Notes under the pieces: generated by a model
The model's database searches: none
Seen by the model: only the letters and a program-made list of their open reading frames with translations
Told to the model about the DNA's origin: nothing
Program-made: the position numbers and the translations under genes
In this document: one piece after another, positions 1 through 7,410 of the stretch
Layout of the letters: each line of letters opens with the position of its first letter
How positions within the stretch are numbered: position 1 is the first letter of the stretch
Origin: Planctomycetota bacterium
GTDB lineage: Bacteria; Planctomycetota; Planctomycetia; Pirellulales; UBA7805
Assembly (NCBI GenBank): GCA_003389215.1
Contig: QQVP01000005.1
Span: forward strand, 1-64,000
DNA length: 64,000 nucleotides
Reading direction: 5' to 3'

Positions 1-37
1 GAAGTGGCTGTCGAGGCGGACGTGTCGCGTCATCTTG

Positions 38-124
38 GGAGAGGTGGCTGAGTGGTCGAAAGCGCGGGTTTGCTAAATCCGTGACCGGGCAACCGGTCCG
101 CAGGTTCGAATCCTGTCCTCTCCG
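38..124 (+). tRNA. tRNA-Ser (anticodon GCT)
   Basis: This is an 87-nt cloverleaf with a long variable arm, as expected for serine. The acceptor stem GGAGAGG (38-44) pairs with CCTCTCC (117-123), with discriminator G124. The anticodon loop TTGCTAA (70-76) carries GCT at 72-74, reading AGC/AGU. The T-arm contains the usual GTTCGAATC. CCA is not encoded. The gene sits directly upstream of a tyrosine integrase gene, so its 3' half is the probable attachment site of the island that follows. I did not find a second copy of the tRNA 3' end further on. Confidence 0.96.
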
Positions 125-142
125 CTTATTCGTTTTTGCCGA

Positions 143-180
143 AACGCTAAGTTGCAACCAAGCCGCAACTTAGCGTTTTT
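143..180 (+). terminator. Rho-independent terminator after tRNA-Ser
   Basis: AACGCTAAGTTGC (143-155) is the inverted complement of GCAACTTAGCGTT (165-177), leaving a 9-nt loop. The 3' arm runs into five Ts (176-180). It closes the tRNA-Ser transcript and separates it from the integrase gene. Confidence 0.85.
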
Positions 181-202
181 CTTGCGCCCCTCAAAACGCC
201 TT

Positions 203-240
203 CTGGTGCACATTTGGTGCACAAGTGATGCACCAGGAGG
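203..240 (+). promoter_or_regulatory. Inverted and direct repeats over the integrase leader
   Basis: CTGGTGC (203-209) is inverted at GCACCAG (230-236). A further direct copy of GGTGCA lies at 216-221. The 3' arm overlaps the integrase SD (AGGAGG, 235-240). The repeats could be an operator, or an RNA hairpin masking the ribosome binding site; the sequence cannot distinguish these. Confidence 0.45.
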
Positions 241-246
241 AAGGCG

Positions 247-1671
247 ATGGCAAAAAAGCGCAGGCGGCGCCCGCCGCGCAAACGTGTCGGCAGTGTCTCC
301 TACTACGAGTATCACAGTGCCTGGTGGATCTACTACCGGGACGGCAACAAGCAGGTCCGGCGCCGGGTGGCCGACAACGAGGAGACGGCGGCCCAGGTGG
401 CCGCCCAGGTCAACGGGCAACTGGCGATCGGGGCGCCCACCCCGTTCTCGTTCACGGCGGTGACTATCGCCGAGTTGCGCGGCCGCTTTCTCGACTACCA
501 CGAACACGTCGTCCGTTCGTCACTGGCGACCGTGCAGCGCTACAGCTCAGCTACCCGGCACCTGGAAGACTGGGCCAAAACCAGATCTAGTCGCGTCAAG
601 GCGCACGAGGTGGACGCGGACGACTTCGTGCGCTACCTTCGCAAGCGCCGGGTTGCCTGCAACGGGCACCCGAACGCGTCAAAACGGCCGCTGCGTGACA
701 AGGGGATCCGTTTCGTCATCGACACGTGCCGGTCCCTCTACAATTTTGCCGCCAAAAAACGATACCTGCCGCCGTATTATGAGAACCCGTTCTCGGGACT
801 GGGCGGCCGGCGATGCAGGATCGAGGACGCCAAGCCCATCTACGTCTTCGATTCGGATGCCGAACTGGCCTTTTTGAAGGCCGCCGACGACTGGAATTTT
901 GGCATCCATTTCACGCTTGCCAAAACAGGTCTCCGCCCGGGTGAACTGGTTCACCTGTTGATCGAGGATCTCGACCTGGACGACGGCTGGCTGTATGTGC
1001 GTAACAAGCCCGACCTGGGCTGGCGGATCAAGACGGGACGCGAGCGGCTGGTTCCCCTGGTCGATGAATTGGCCGGCGTGCTGCGTCGTGTCGTCGCAGG
1101 CCGTACGGCGGGTCCGGTTTTTCTGCGTCAGAAGTTCAGCGCGCGGGACAACGGTGTGTATGGCACGAACCGGAAACATCTTTCCGGTATCTTTGCACGG
1201 CGACTTAACGAAGCCGAAAAAGAAAGTGGTCAAGCGCTGTCTCGCCAGGAGCACGCACGCGTAGCCCGTGCTCTTTGGGCGGATGCGGGTGCCGTCATTC
1301 CTGACCGAATGCGCAACGGCTTTATTCGCATCGCCAAGTCCTGCGGACTGCAGGATGCGACCTGTCCCAAGAGTTGGCGGCATACGTTTGCCACGCTTTT
1401 GCAGGACGCCAACGTTGATCCGCTCGTGCGACAACTCACGCTGGGGCACTCGCCCACCTCCGGGACGGGAGCCGGCCTGGGAATGACCGCGATCTACACG
1501 CACACCCGTAGCGAAACGCTCAAGCGGGAGATCGAGCGGGCCGTGCGACTCTGGCCCGCTTCGCTGGCGTTCGCCCAGCGGTGGTCGGCAGCAAACGAGG
1601 GCGGTCAAAAGAAACATAATCCCGGGTCCGAGCAAACGGGTGGCACGGAGGGAGACAAGTCTCATGGATGA
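247..1671 (+). CDS. Tyrosine recombinase / integrase of the tRNA-Ser island
   Basis: A 474-residue phage-type integrase that should catalyse site-specific integration and excision of the island at the adjacent tRNA-Ser. An Arg/Lys-rich N-terminus (KKRRRRPPRKR) and a SAM-like DNA-binding region (about residues 75-170) precede the catalytic domain. The catalytic residues are visible: Arg in TGLRPGE, a K-x-x-R in PKSWRHTFATLL (the position is usually H-x-x-R), His in LTLGHSP, and the Tyr nucleophile in AIYTHTR. The start at 247 is set by AGGAGG six bases upstream. It lies about 120 bp past the tRNA, the usual arrangement for an integrase using a tRNA attachment site. The Lys in the HxxR box is an accepted substitution in the family, so the enzyme is probably active. 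Confidence 0.93.
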   Translation: MAKKRRRRPPRKRVGSVSYYEYHSAWWIYYRDGNKQVRRRVADNEETAAQVAAQVNGQLAIGAPTPFSFTAVTIAELRGRFLDYHEHVVRSSLATVQRYSSATRHLEDWAKTRSSRVKAHEVDADDFVRYLRKRRVACNGHPNASKRPLRDKGIRFVIDTCRSLYNFAAKKRYLPPYYENPFSGLGGRRCRIEDAKPIYVFDSDAELAFLKAADDWNFGIHFTLAKTGLRPGELVHLLIEDLDLDDGWLYVRNKPDLGWRIKTGRERLVPLVDELAGVLRRVVAGRTAGPVFLRQKFSARDNGVYGTNRKHLSGIFARRLNEAEKESGQALSRQEHARVARALWADAGAVIPDRMRNGFIRIAKSCGLQDATCPKSWRHTFATLLQDANVDPLVRQLTLGHSPTSGTGAGLGMTAIYTHTRSETLKREIERAVRLWPASLAFAQRWSAANEGGQKKHNPGSEQTGGTEGDKSHG

Positions 1672-1833
1672 ACCCAGAGCAAGGGTGCGTAAAAGCCACC
1701 ATCCCAACGCGGAATTAGCGCACAGTCACTGCATAAAAACAAACAATTCGATCCTGGCTTTTTTGAGCCACACCTGCAGTTTCCAAACAGTTCCTTAAGA
1801 AAAAATCCAGCCTCGACGAAAGGAGGCGTCGCC

Positions 1834-3804
1834 ATGAAGAAATCGGATCACCCCTTGATACCCAAGAAACCTCACGGCCCCCTGGGTGTTATTGGCATCG
1901 GCCGGCTTTCCAAGCCAAAGAAAACGGAAGAGCAAACCGAAGAAACCATCGATTCGTCCTTTGACGTGGTCCGGAAACATCTGGCGGATTTTTACGAGGG
2001 CGAGATGGACATCCGGCTCCTTGGTGAACAGGAAAGTGGACTGATCGTCGACCGCGCGACGATCGTCGAGGCCGAAGAATTAATCGCCACCGGCGAATGG
2101 GACCTCGTGATTACGGAGGACCTTAGTCGTATCTACCGCAACCCGCGTCATCAATATGCCTTTGTGCAGAATTGCGTTGATGCCGGAGTGCGGGTGATTT
2201 GTGTGGGCGACAATCTGGATACCGCCGAAGAAAATTGGGAAGTCATGATGGGGGCGGCGGCGCTCCGTCATGGCCTCTACATTCCCGATACACGACGACG
2301 GGTCCGCAGAAAGGCGACCCATGCCTTTCACACTGGCCGCCATGACTCTGCAGTCAAATTCGGATATCGCAAACTTAGTAGAAAGGAGGCGGCCTCTGGC
2401 GAATACGGACCCGTAGGTTTGCGAATTGCAAAGTTGCCCGAGTGCACATCTGTCATTAAGGCAATGATCCAAAAGCTCAAGGAGACCATGTGTTACGCCA
2501 GGGTCGCCGACTGGCTGGATGAAGAAGGAATCGCTCCCGGACCATACGTCACTTCGGGAAAATGGTCAGGTGCGGTCGTCAAGGCACTACTCGAAGATCC
2601 CATCCTCATCGGACAGCGACGGTTTCGAACGCTGCTGTACGAGCGAGTTTTCAGCACAGGCCGGTATCGCCGCATTGTAAACCCGAATGGACCGGAGGAA
2701 GAGCATAACCCGGAATTGGCACACCTCACTGAAGAGGAGTTTGCCGAAGTGCAGATGCTTATCCAGCAAATCACGGCGGCGAACAACGGAAATCCTCAGT
2801 CGGGATCAGACCACCCTCGCTATCGAGTGTCGCGATGGAATTCGATTTTTCCCGCCCAGCACGCCACATGTGCCGCCTGCGAAGATCCGATGCATACGAT
2901 CGACAGCGGGCAGCTGAAGTGCCAAAACGCCTTTGAGAAGGGTGAGGACCAATGCTGGAACCATGTGCAGGTAGACGGCGAAATCGCCCGCCAGAGGATC
3001 GTCTCCTGGGTATTTCAGCAGGCGAACGCATATCCCGGATTTCGTGATGTCCTTTTGGATGAAACCTGGTCTTCGCTTGAGCGTTTGCAACGTCGTGAAC
3101 GGCAACGCACCGATTCCCACACAGCCAGGATCAAGGATTTACAGCAGCAGGCCAGCCGTCTGGCCGACGCGATTGCCAAGGGCGGCGGTTTGGAAACGCT
3201 AGTCGCCCGCCTGGAGTCAGTGGAATCAGACCTGGCGGATGCCCGGGCCAGGCAGGCAACTTCGCGCGACGACAAACGTGTCACTATGACCTGCAAGAGC
3301 CGCGAAGAGCTGTCGCGAAGTCTAGAGCAGATCCTGTTGGAGCTGGCTGCTACGTCATACGAATTCGCCGATCTGATGCGCGAAATCCTGCCCGAGTTGG
3401 TGATTGTGCCTATCCAGGCCATCGACAGCGGGCTGGTGAGGTCGCGAGCACGACTCACGTTGCGTGTAGGTGAACTGGACACCGCCCAAAGCAACGGGGT
3501 TGCGCCTGACGAACAAGTAATCGAGGTATGTACGGAGATCGATTTGTTTGATCCACCGGCACACTTTCGGCACCTGCCGGACTGCTTGCGGGTCAAACAG
3601 GATCATCCCGACTGGGGTTACATCAGAATCGGCCGCCATCTCAAAATCGGCCGCATGACCGTCAAGCGCGCATTTGCGTTGCGCAAGTTGATGGAGGCCG
3701 AGGGGCTCTCGGAGCCGTATCGGATCCTCAAGGAGAAACCCTCTTACGCGTCTCGCTGGCGGCCACGCCGTAAGCAATCCGGGCATCGTCCGAAGGACTC
3801 GTAA
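1834..3804 (+). CDS. Large serine recombinase (resolvase/recombinase/zinc-ribbon type)
   Basis: A 656-residue protein built like a large serine recombinase. The N-terminal resolvase domain carries GIGRLSK, with the presumed nucleophile Ser in R-L-S, and EDLSRIYR, matching the family DRLSR box. The recombinase domain follows (about 155-330). A zinc-ribbon-like stretch comes next (CAACEDPMH, then a Cys in LKCQN and another in DQCWNH), followed by a long charged coiled coil (about 420-480) and a basic C-terminus. An AGGAGG-like SD (AAAGGAGG) precedes the ATG. It is the second recombinase in this island, after the tyrosine integrase. Its role could be integration of a separate element or resolution. 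The tail (about residues 580-656) resembles a small HTH and may be a lineage-specific addition. Confidence 0.88.
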   Translation: MKKSDHPLIPKKPHGPLGVIGIGRLSKPKKTEEQTEETIDSSFDVVRKHLADFYEGEMDIRLLGEQESGLIVDRATIVEAEELIATGEWDLVITEDLSRIYRNPRHQYAFVQNCVDAGVRVICVGDNLDTAEENWEVMMGAAALRHGLYIPDTRRRVRRKATHAFHTGRHDSAVKFGYRKLSRKEAASGEYGPVGLRIAKLPECTSVIKAMIQKLKETMCYARVADWLDEEGIAPGPYVTSGKWSGAVVKALLEDPILIGQRRFRTLLYERVFSTGRYRRIVNPNGPEEEHNPELAHLTEEEFAEVQMLIQQITAANNGNPQSGSDHPRYRVSRWNSIFPAQHATCAACEDPMHTIDSGQLKCQNAFEKGEDQCWNHVQVDGEIARQRIVSWVFQQANAYPGFRDVLLDETWSSLERLQRRERQRTDSHTARIKDLQQQASRLADAIAKGGGLETLVARLESVESDLADARARQATSRDDKRVTMTCKSREELSRSLEQILLELAATSYEFADLMREILPELVIVPIQAIDSGLVRSRARLTLRVGELDTAQSNGVAPDEQVIEVCTEIDLFDPPAHFRHLPDCLRVKQDHPDWGYIRIGRHLKIGRMTVKRAFALRKLMEAEGLSEPYRILKEKPSYASRWRPRRKQSGHRPKDS

Positions 3805-3965
3805 TTCTGGACGCCAGCTGAATCTCTACCTGCCGGCGCACTGCAATTGTGGCGCGTCGGCTCTCTTTGTGCGCGTTGTGCCGTTACTTGCCTGTCATTT
3901 CAGGCTTTACGCAAGCGCTCACATTCCACCAACAGTTTCGCGTACTCGTTACGCAAGGAGTGCCC

Positions 3966-4148
3966 ATGACAAGAACAGAATCCAGCCATACCGGCGGCGG
4001 GCGCCCGCGGGACGTATCAAGCGCATCCAGACACGACTCGCTGCCAAAGGGCTATCACTTGTTGGCGAAACGCCTGGGCAGGCTGGTCGCCCAGGCCATC
4101 ATCAAATCGAACCGCAGGGACCGGAACAACACGAAGTCCGCCCGATAA
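3966..4148 (+). CDS. Small basic hypothetical protein of the island
   Basis: A 60-residue, strongly basic ORF (many R/K, no hydrophobic segment) preceded by AAGGAG at 3955-3960. I do not recognise a domain. The reading frame is open further upstream, but the SD places the start at the ATG at 3966. The gene is codirectional with the recombinase and with the small genes that follow. Basic charge and island context would fit nucleic-acid binding, but that is inference only. Confidence 0.5.
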   Translation: MTRTESSHTGGGRPRDVSSASRHDSLPKGYHLLAKRLGRLVAQAIIKSNRRDRNNTKSAR

Positions 4149-4252
4149 ATTTGCAGCCAAGATGCGGCATGAATAAAGGAGTGACACCTTAATGCCGGAA
4201 ATCGGACGGCAATTCATGGATTTCGATCCTCTCAAACCGAAAGGAGCACCAA

Positions 4253-4450
4253 TTGACTTACGTTGTACTTTCGATCCTCTCTGTGGCCTTGCTGTTGGCG
4301 GTCGTTGCGCTCGTCAGGGAGCGTCGCTTACGAGTAGCGCTACAGGAAATCATCAAACGCCTTATCAATCGCTGGAGGTTTTATGCATCGAAACAACCTC
4401 CTGGTCATTGTCAGCGCCGCGATCCTGGCGGTGACGGTGGCCGGGTGTAA
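4253..4450 (+). CDS. Small single-pass membrane protein (TTG start)
   Basis: A 65-residue ORF beginning with TTG at 4253, eight bases after a strong AAAGGAG (4239-4245). Residues 2-21 (from TYVVLSILS through ALVRE) are one hydrophobic segment, followed by a basic cytoplasmic-looking tail. The 3' end overlaps the next gene (start 4383) by 68 bases, suggesting translational coupling. No family was recognised. An alternative ORF in another frame starts at 4192, but its composition looks random and it overlaps this gene. Confidence 0.45.
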   Translation: MTYVVLSILSVALLLAVVALVRERRLRVALQEIIKRLINRWRFYASKQPPGHCQRRDPGGDGGRV

Positions 4451-4958
4451 CGAAAATGAAAACGCACGTCTGGCCACGATGGCCGAAAAAAACCTGGACC
4501 GTCAGGTGGAGCAGAATCGTCGCCTCTCTGAACTGCAGCGCGAGGTTGCGGAGGGTTCGCGGCGGCTGGTGGAAGCCGACGCCAAGGCTCGTGAACAGAT
4601 GGTCGCCTGGCAGCGCGACATCCAGACCGAACGTACCGCCGTTGGCCGGCAGCGAGACCTGCTTGAGGAAGAGCGTCGCCAATTGGCGGCCCGACGCCGT
4701 CTCGATCCGATTATCGCGGTGGCGTTGTCTAATCTCGGACTGTTGCTGGCCTGCCTGTTGCCGCTTGTCGTCTGCTGTTATCTGCTCCATCGTCGCGTTG
4801 AGCCGGCCGACGACCAGGCGGTAGCCGAAGTCCTGATTGCCGATCTGGTGGCGGACAAACCGCTCTTGCTGCCGCGCAGTGAGAACGGCATTACCGTCGA
4901 TGATCTTGATGACGGCCCCGCACCCCGCTTGTCTGATCAGACAGATGATCGCGCGTGA
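4383..4958 (+). CDS. Lipoprotein-like membrane protein with coiled coil
   Basis: A 191-residue protein. The N-terminal signal ends in a lipobox-like VTVAGC (Cys near residue 22). A charged heptad-rich coiled coil follows (about 35-105), then a hydrophobic transmembrane segment (about 110-140, NLGLLLACLLPLVVCC) and an acidic tail. Having both a lipobox and a later membrane span is unusual, so the first segment may instead be a plain signal anchor. SD is GGAGG at 4374-4378. It sits between the recombinase and the ubiquitin-like genes. No catalytic motif is seen; a structural or spanning role is an inference. Confidence 0.7.
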   Translation: MHRNNLLVIVSAAILAVTVAGCNENENARLATMAEKNLDRQVEQNRRLSELQREVAEGSRRLVEADAKAREQMVAWQRDIQTERTAVGRQRDLLEEERRQLAARRRLDPIIAVALSNLGLLLACLLPLVVCCYLLHRRVEPADDQAVAEVLIADLVADKPLLLPRSENGITVDDLDDGPAPRLSDQTDDRA

Positions 4959-5167
4959 TCCCGGCAACATTCGCGCTATCGCGCGCAACTTCTTGTTGTT
5001 TTTTTCGACAGGTTGAAGCTTTGCCAAGGATGGAGCGCAGACGGTCATGTAGAGCCCTTTGAGATGTCCGCCGTGGGACGTTCGGTGGGCCGTAAAGCCG
5101 TCGAAGCGGGAACTGGTCGGGGGACGCCCCGGCAAAGCGGCTCTTTATCGTGACGTCAAACATTCAG

Positions 5168-5209
5168 CCCCCGGTCTTCACCGCTGCTTGCGGGGCGGCC
5201 GGGGTTTTT
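5168..5209 (+). terminator. Terminator- or attenuator-like hairpin before the Ubl cassette
   Basis: CCCCGG (5169-5174) pairs with CCGGGG (5199-5204), followed directly by TTTTT (5205-5209). It lies in the 288-bp space between 4958 and 5247, about 40 bases ahead of the SD of the next gene. It could end transcription from the lipoprotein gene, or attenuate read-through into the ubiquitin-like cassette. The rest of this 288-bp interval shows nothing else I can name. Confidence 0.5.
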
Positions 5210-5246
5210 CACTTCCCATGCAAAGAAGGAGAAAGGAGTTATTTCT

Positions 5247-5459
5247 ATGAGGCAGGCGGATCTTAACCGCGCCGTCGCCCGCGCTACGGGCGAGACCGTT
5301 TCCACCATTCAGCGCCTGGGGTTCATGCTGGCAGAACCGGACGAGCACATCGATACAGAGGCCGAAATGCATGGCCCGTACATGATCGACTGGGATGCGC
5401 TCGCGGCAGAGCGTGACTATCTGATTACGTCTTCGCGGCGGAAACCGGCTGTCGTCTAA
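5247..5459 (+). CDS. Small conserved-looking protein at head of Ubl/E2 cassette
   Basis: A 70-residue acidic protein with a strong SD (AAAGGAG at 5232-5238). The first 25 residues (RQADLNRAVARATGET) form a helix-rich segment reminiscent of the N-terminal helices of HU-type or other helical DNA-binding proteins, but that likeness is weak. The remainder is acidic and ends in a short basic tail (SSRRKPAVV). It lies 168 bp before the ubiquitin-like gene on the same strand. From memory, small proteins with this opening occur in planctomycete islands with MoaD/ThiS-type genes; that needs a database check. Function unknown. Confidence 0.6.
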   Translation: MRQADLNRAVARATGETVSTIQRLGFMLAEPDEHIDTEAEMHGPYMIDWDALAAERDYLITSSRRKPAVV

Positions 5460-5627
5460 GTCATGCTGGCATCACGCTTCGCATTCTGCAGCGCGCCCGA
5501 TCTTGGCAAGCGAAGGTGAAACGCTGAATCATCCAGGACGCTACCTGGCCAGTGGAGCCACCCTTCGCCTTTTTGTCCGCTACATCTATATCCGGTTCAA
5601 TCAAACACTATCAGTGAAAGGAACACT

Positions 5628-5852
5628 ATGCAGATTCTGGTCATTAACAATGATGGCGGCGGGTTCGCCGACTACGTCGATGTCGCCGAGGGCACAACCG
5701 TCACACAACTCTTCCAACAACAGATTGGCTCGGCCCAGCCGAGCCGCTACCTGATACGCGTCAATCGCCAGCCCTGTGCCGCCGACCAGGTGCTGCGGGA
5801 GGGTGACCGCATCTCTATAACGCCTACGAAAATCGAAGGCGCAAGTTGCTGA
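5628..5852 (+). CDS. Ubiquitin-like (MoaD/ThiS-type beta-grasp) protein
   Basis: A 74-residue protein with the beta-grasp pattern of MoaD/ThiS and bacterial ubiquitin-like modifiers. An N-terminal strand pair (MQILVINND, then YVDVAEG) is followed by a helix ([11 protein letters not shown]), a central strand (YLIRVNRQP), and the typical end pattern [18 protein letters not shown]. It ends in Gly-Ala-Ser-Cys rather than a free Gly-Gly. It would therefore need trimming to expose the Gly, or it uses a different tail. SD is GAAAGGA at 5616-5622. Only 79 bp separate it from the E2-like gene downstream, which suggests the pair work together in protein conjugation rather than in cofactor sulfur transfer. 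It could still be a lone MoaD/ThiS paralogue. Confidence 0.82.
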   Translation: MQILVINNDGGGFADYVDVAEGTTVTQLFQQQIGSAQPSRYLIRVNRQPCAADQVLREGDRISITPTKIEGASC

Positions 5853-5931
5853 TTCCACCTTGTCATGGCCGCCAGGTACTGGTGCCTGGCGGCCCGGTGG
5901 GCGTACTTCCGCAAAGGAGAATATTAACATC

Positions 5932-6873
5932 ATGACACGTACCCAAAAGACGCTGTTGCGGACGGCGATCTCAATTCGCCACCGATTTGAGGTGGCTCCA
6001 TGCGCTGACGGCGCCGTCGAGCTGCCGGATTTAACGTGGCGGCGATGCGGTACGCTGCTGCGACACATGCGCCTTGCGCGACAACGGGGCTGGCAACTTG
6101 CGGACGGGCGCCTGCGGCTTGAGCTGGCGGCGATTCTGCAGAGGCTTAAAGCCGAAGTCAGCGATATCGATAGGTCTTTAAAACCCGTTCAACGCGAGTC
6201 ACGAATTGCGTCAGTGCGGGAGATCTATGGTGACCTGTTGGCGCTGCTGGCCGAGTTTGACGACGTTTGGAGCGACCGGCGTCATAAAACGCTTTCGGTA
6301 AAAACGGAGCCTGTGGAATTGGAGGGAGTCTATCTCGGTCCCTTTGAAATCCGTTTGGATTGGAGCGACCTGTCCCAAAGCCAGCCACCCAACTACAGGG
6401 TCGTCGCACTGGATGCAAACCCGGCCGCAGCGAACAGCAGTGTCACCCATCCCCATGTCCAGGACGATGCCGTGTGTGAGGGCGAAGCTCGCCAGACAAT
6501 CCGCACGGCACTGAGTCAAGGGCGTTTGTTTGACTTTTTCACGATCGTTGCCAGCCTGCTGCGAACCTACAACGCAGGTAGTCCCTTCGTCGCACTTTCT
6601 GACTGGCACGGTGTGGAGTGCTCCGATTGCGGTGCCATGGTCGCTGATGAGGAACGGTGGATCTGCGAAAAGTGCGAAACAACAGTCTGCGGTGATTGCT
6701 ACATCAACTGTGCTGCCTGCGACACGATCTGCTGTAGCGAGTGCCTGATGCGATGCCAACGCTGCGACGAAATACGGTGCGGCGACTGCATGAAGCGCTG
6801 CTTGCAGTGTCGTGCTGAATTGTGCCAAGAATGTCTCGATAACACTGAACTACTACCGGCTGGAAGCCGGTAG
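5932..6873 (+). CDS. E2-like ubiquitin-conjugating domain fused to CxxC-rich RING/treble-clef-like tail
   Basis: A 313-residue protein starting at the ATG after AAAGGAGA (5913-5920). Residues 1-110 are a helical extension. Residues about 125-227 match the E2 (UBC) layout: strands EGVYLGPFEIRLDW, a core THPHV (His173-Pro174-His175, the E2 H-P-N position), then DDAVCEG with Cys182 at the catalytic cysteine position, and the following helices (FDFFTIVASLLRTYN). Residues 230-301 hold nine CxxC pairs (C230/233, 245/248, 253/256, 260/263, 268/271, 275/278, 283/286, 290/293, 298/301), consistent with tandem zinc-binding treble-clef or RING-like modules. Paired with the upstream Ubl, it suggests a combined E2-E3 enzyme. 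The last residues (LLPAGSR) and the stop are encoded by the end of an inserted IS200-like element, so the native C-terminus is altered. Confidence 0.78.
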   Translation: MTRTQKTLLRTAISIRHRFEVAPCADGAVELPDLTWRRCGTLLRHMRLARQRGWQLADGRLRLELAAILQRLKAEVSDIDRSLKPVQRESRIASVREIYGDLLALLAEFDDVWSDRRHKTLSVKTEPVELEGVYLGPFEIRLDWSDLSQSQPPNYRVVALDANPAAANSSVTHPHVQDDAVCEGEARQTIRTALSQGRLFDFFTIVASLLRTYNAGSPFVALSDWHGVECSDCGAMVADEERWICEKCETTVCGDCYINCAACDTICCSECLMRCQRCDEIRCGDCMKRCLQCRAELCQECLDNTELLPAGSR

Positions 6874-7410
6874 GTTTTGAAGATTTCGTGAGCTACGGAC
6901 TGAAGTCCTTCGCTCACGATCGAGTCACCTGGAAGTTCTCACCGCCGTCGCTGGGCTCCGTGCCCTCCTGCTGCCGGATGTACTCCATGATCACCTCATC
7001 TGTCACATTTCCGCTGGTTGCCACGAAGTACCCCCGGGCCCACAGGTGACGACCCCAATACTGCTTCTGGATGTGCTTGAACTCCATCATCAGCTTCCGC
7101 GAACTCTTTCCCTTGAGGTACTGCATTACCTTGCTCGGCGATACGTTCGGCGGGCACGACAGAAGCACATGCACGTGGTCGCGGGCCACCGACCCCTGCA
7201 GGATCTCAATCTCGTGCGTGCGGCATATCTCGCGGACCAAGTCTCGTAGGCGGACACCGACCTCACCGATCAGCACCGCCTTGCGGTACTTGGTTACCCA
7301 CACAAAATGGTACTTGATGTCAAAACGCGTATGCGGACCGGTTCGGTAATGCGTCATGCCCCGTATTGTAGCCGAGCAGAGTAGAACCTAAAGGTTTCGC
7401 CTGAAGGCGA
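6853..7410 (-). mobile_element. IS200-type insertion sequence (tnpA only)
   Basis: A short element with tnpA on the minus strand. The outermost structure on the low-coordinate side is a perfect 9-bp stem with a 3-nt loop (CTACCGGCT/AGCCGGTAG, 6853-6873). A second imperfect hairpin covers 6888-6917 over the tnpA stop. At the high-coordinate side a 6-bp stem (TCGCCT/AGGCGA) spans 7397-7410. Such subterminal hairpins are what IS200/IS605 TnpA recognises as single strands. No tnpB is present. The boundaries are estimates from the hairpins and from where flanking coding sequence loses sense. Confidence 0.75.
6914..7357 (-). CDS. tnpA: IS200/IS605-family transposase TnpA (Y1 HUH)
   Basis: A 147-residue single-strand DNA transposase. 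The opening FDIKYHFVWVTKYRKAVL is the family signature. The metal-binding HUH motif is seen in RDHVHVLLSCPP. The catalytic tyrosine is in the C-terminal helix VIMEYIRQQ. Length and domain order match complete IS200-type TnpA proteins (about 130-155 residues), so the enzyme looks intact. It lies antisense to the E2-like gene and separates it from a truncated Rhs-like fragment. Confidence 0.94.
   Translation of the reverse strand: MTHYRTGPHTRFDIKYHFVWVTKYRKAVLIGEVGVRLRDLVREICRTHEIEILQGSVARDHVHVLLSCPPNVSPSKVMQYLKGKSSRKLMMEFKHIQKQYWGRHLWARGYFVATSGNVTDEVIMEYIRQQEGTEPSDGGENFQVTRS

Noticed and set aside
4192..4434. Possible leader ORF starting at 4192
   Set aside because: It has an SD-like AAAGGAG but at long spacing, overlaps the TTG membrane gene, and its sequence looks random.
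4253..4958. Small membrane gene overlapping a lipoprotein gene as a phage Rz/Rz1 lysis pair
   Set aside because: The lipoprotein is too long and has a second membrane span; the arrangement and sizes do not match spanins.
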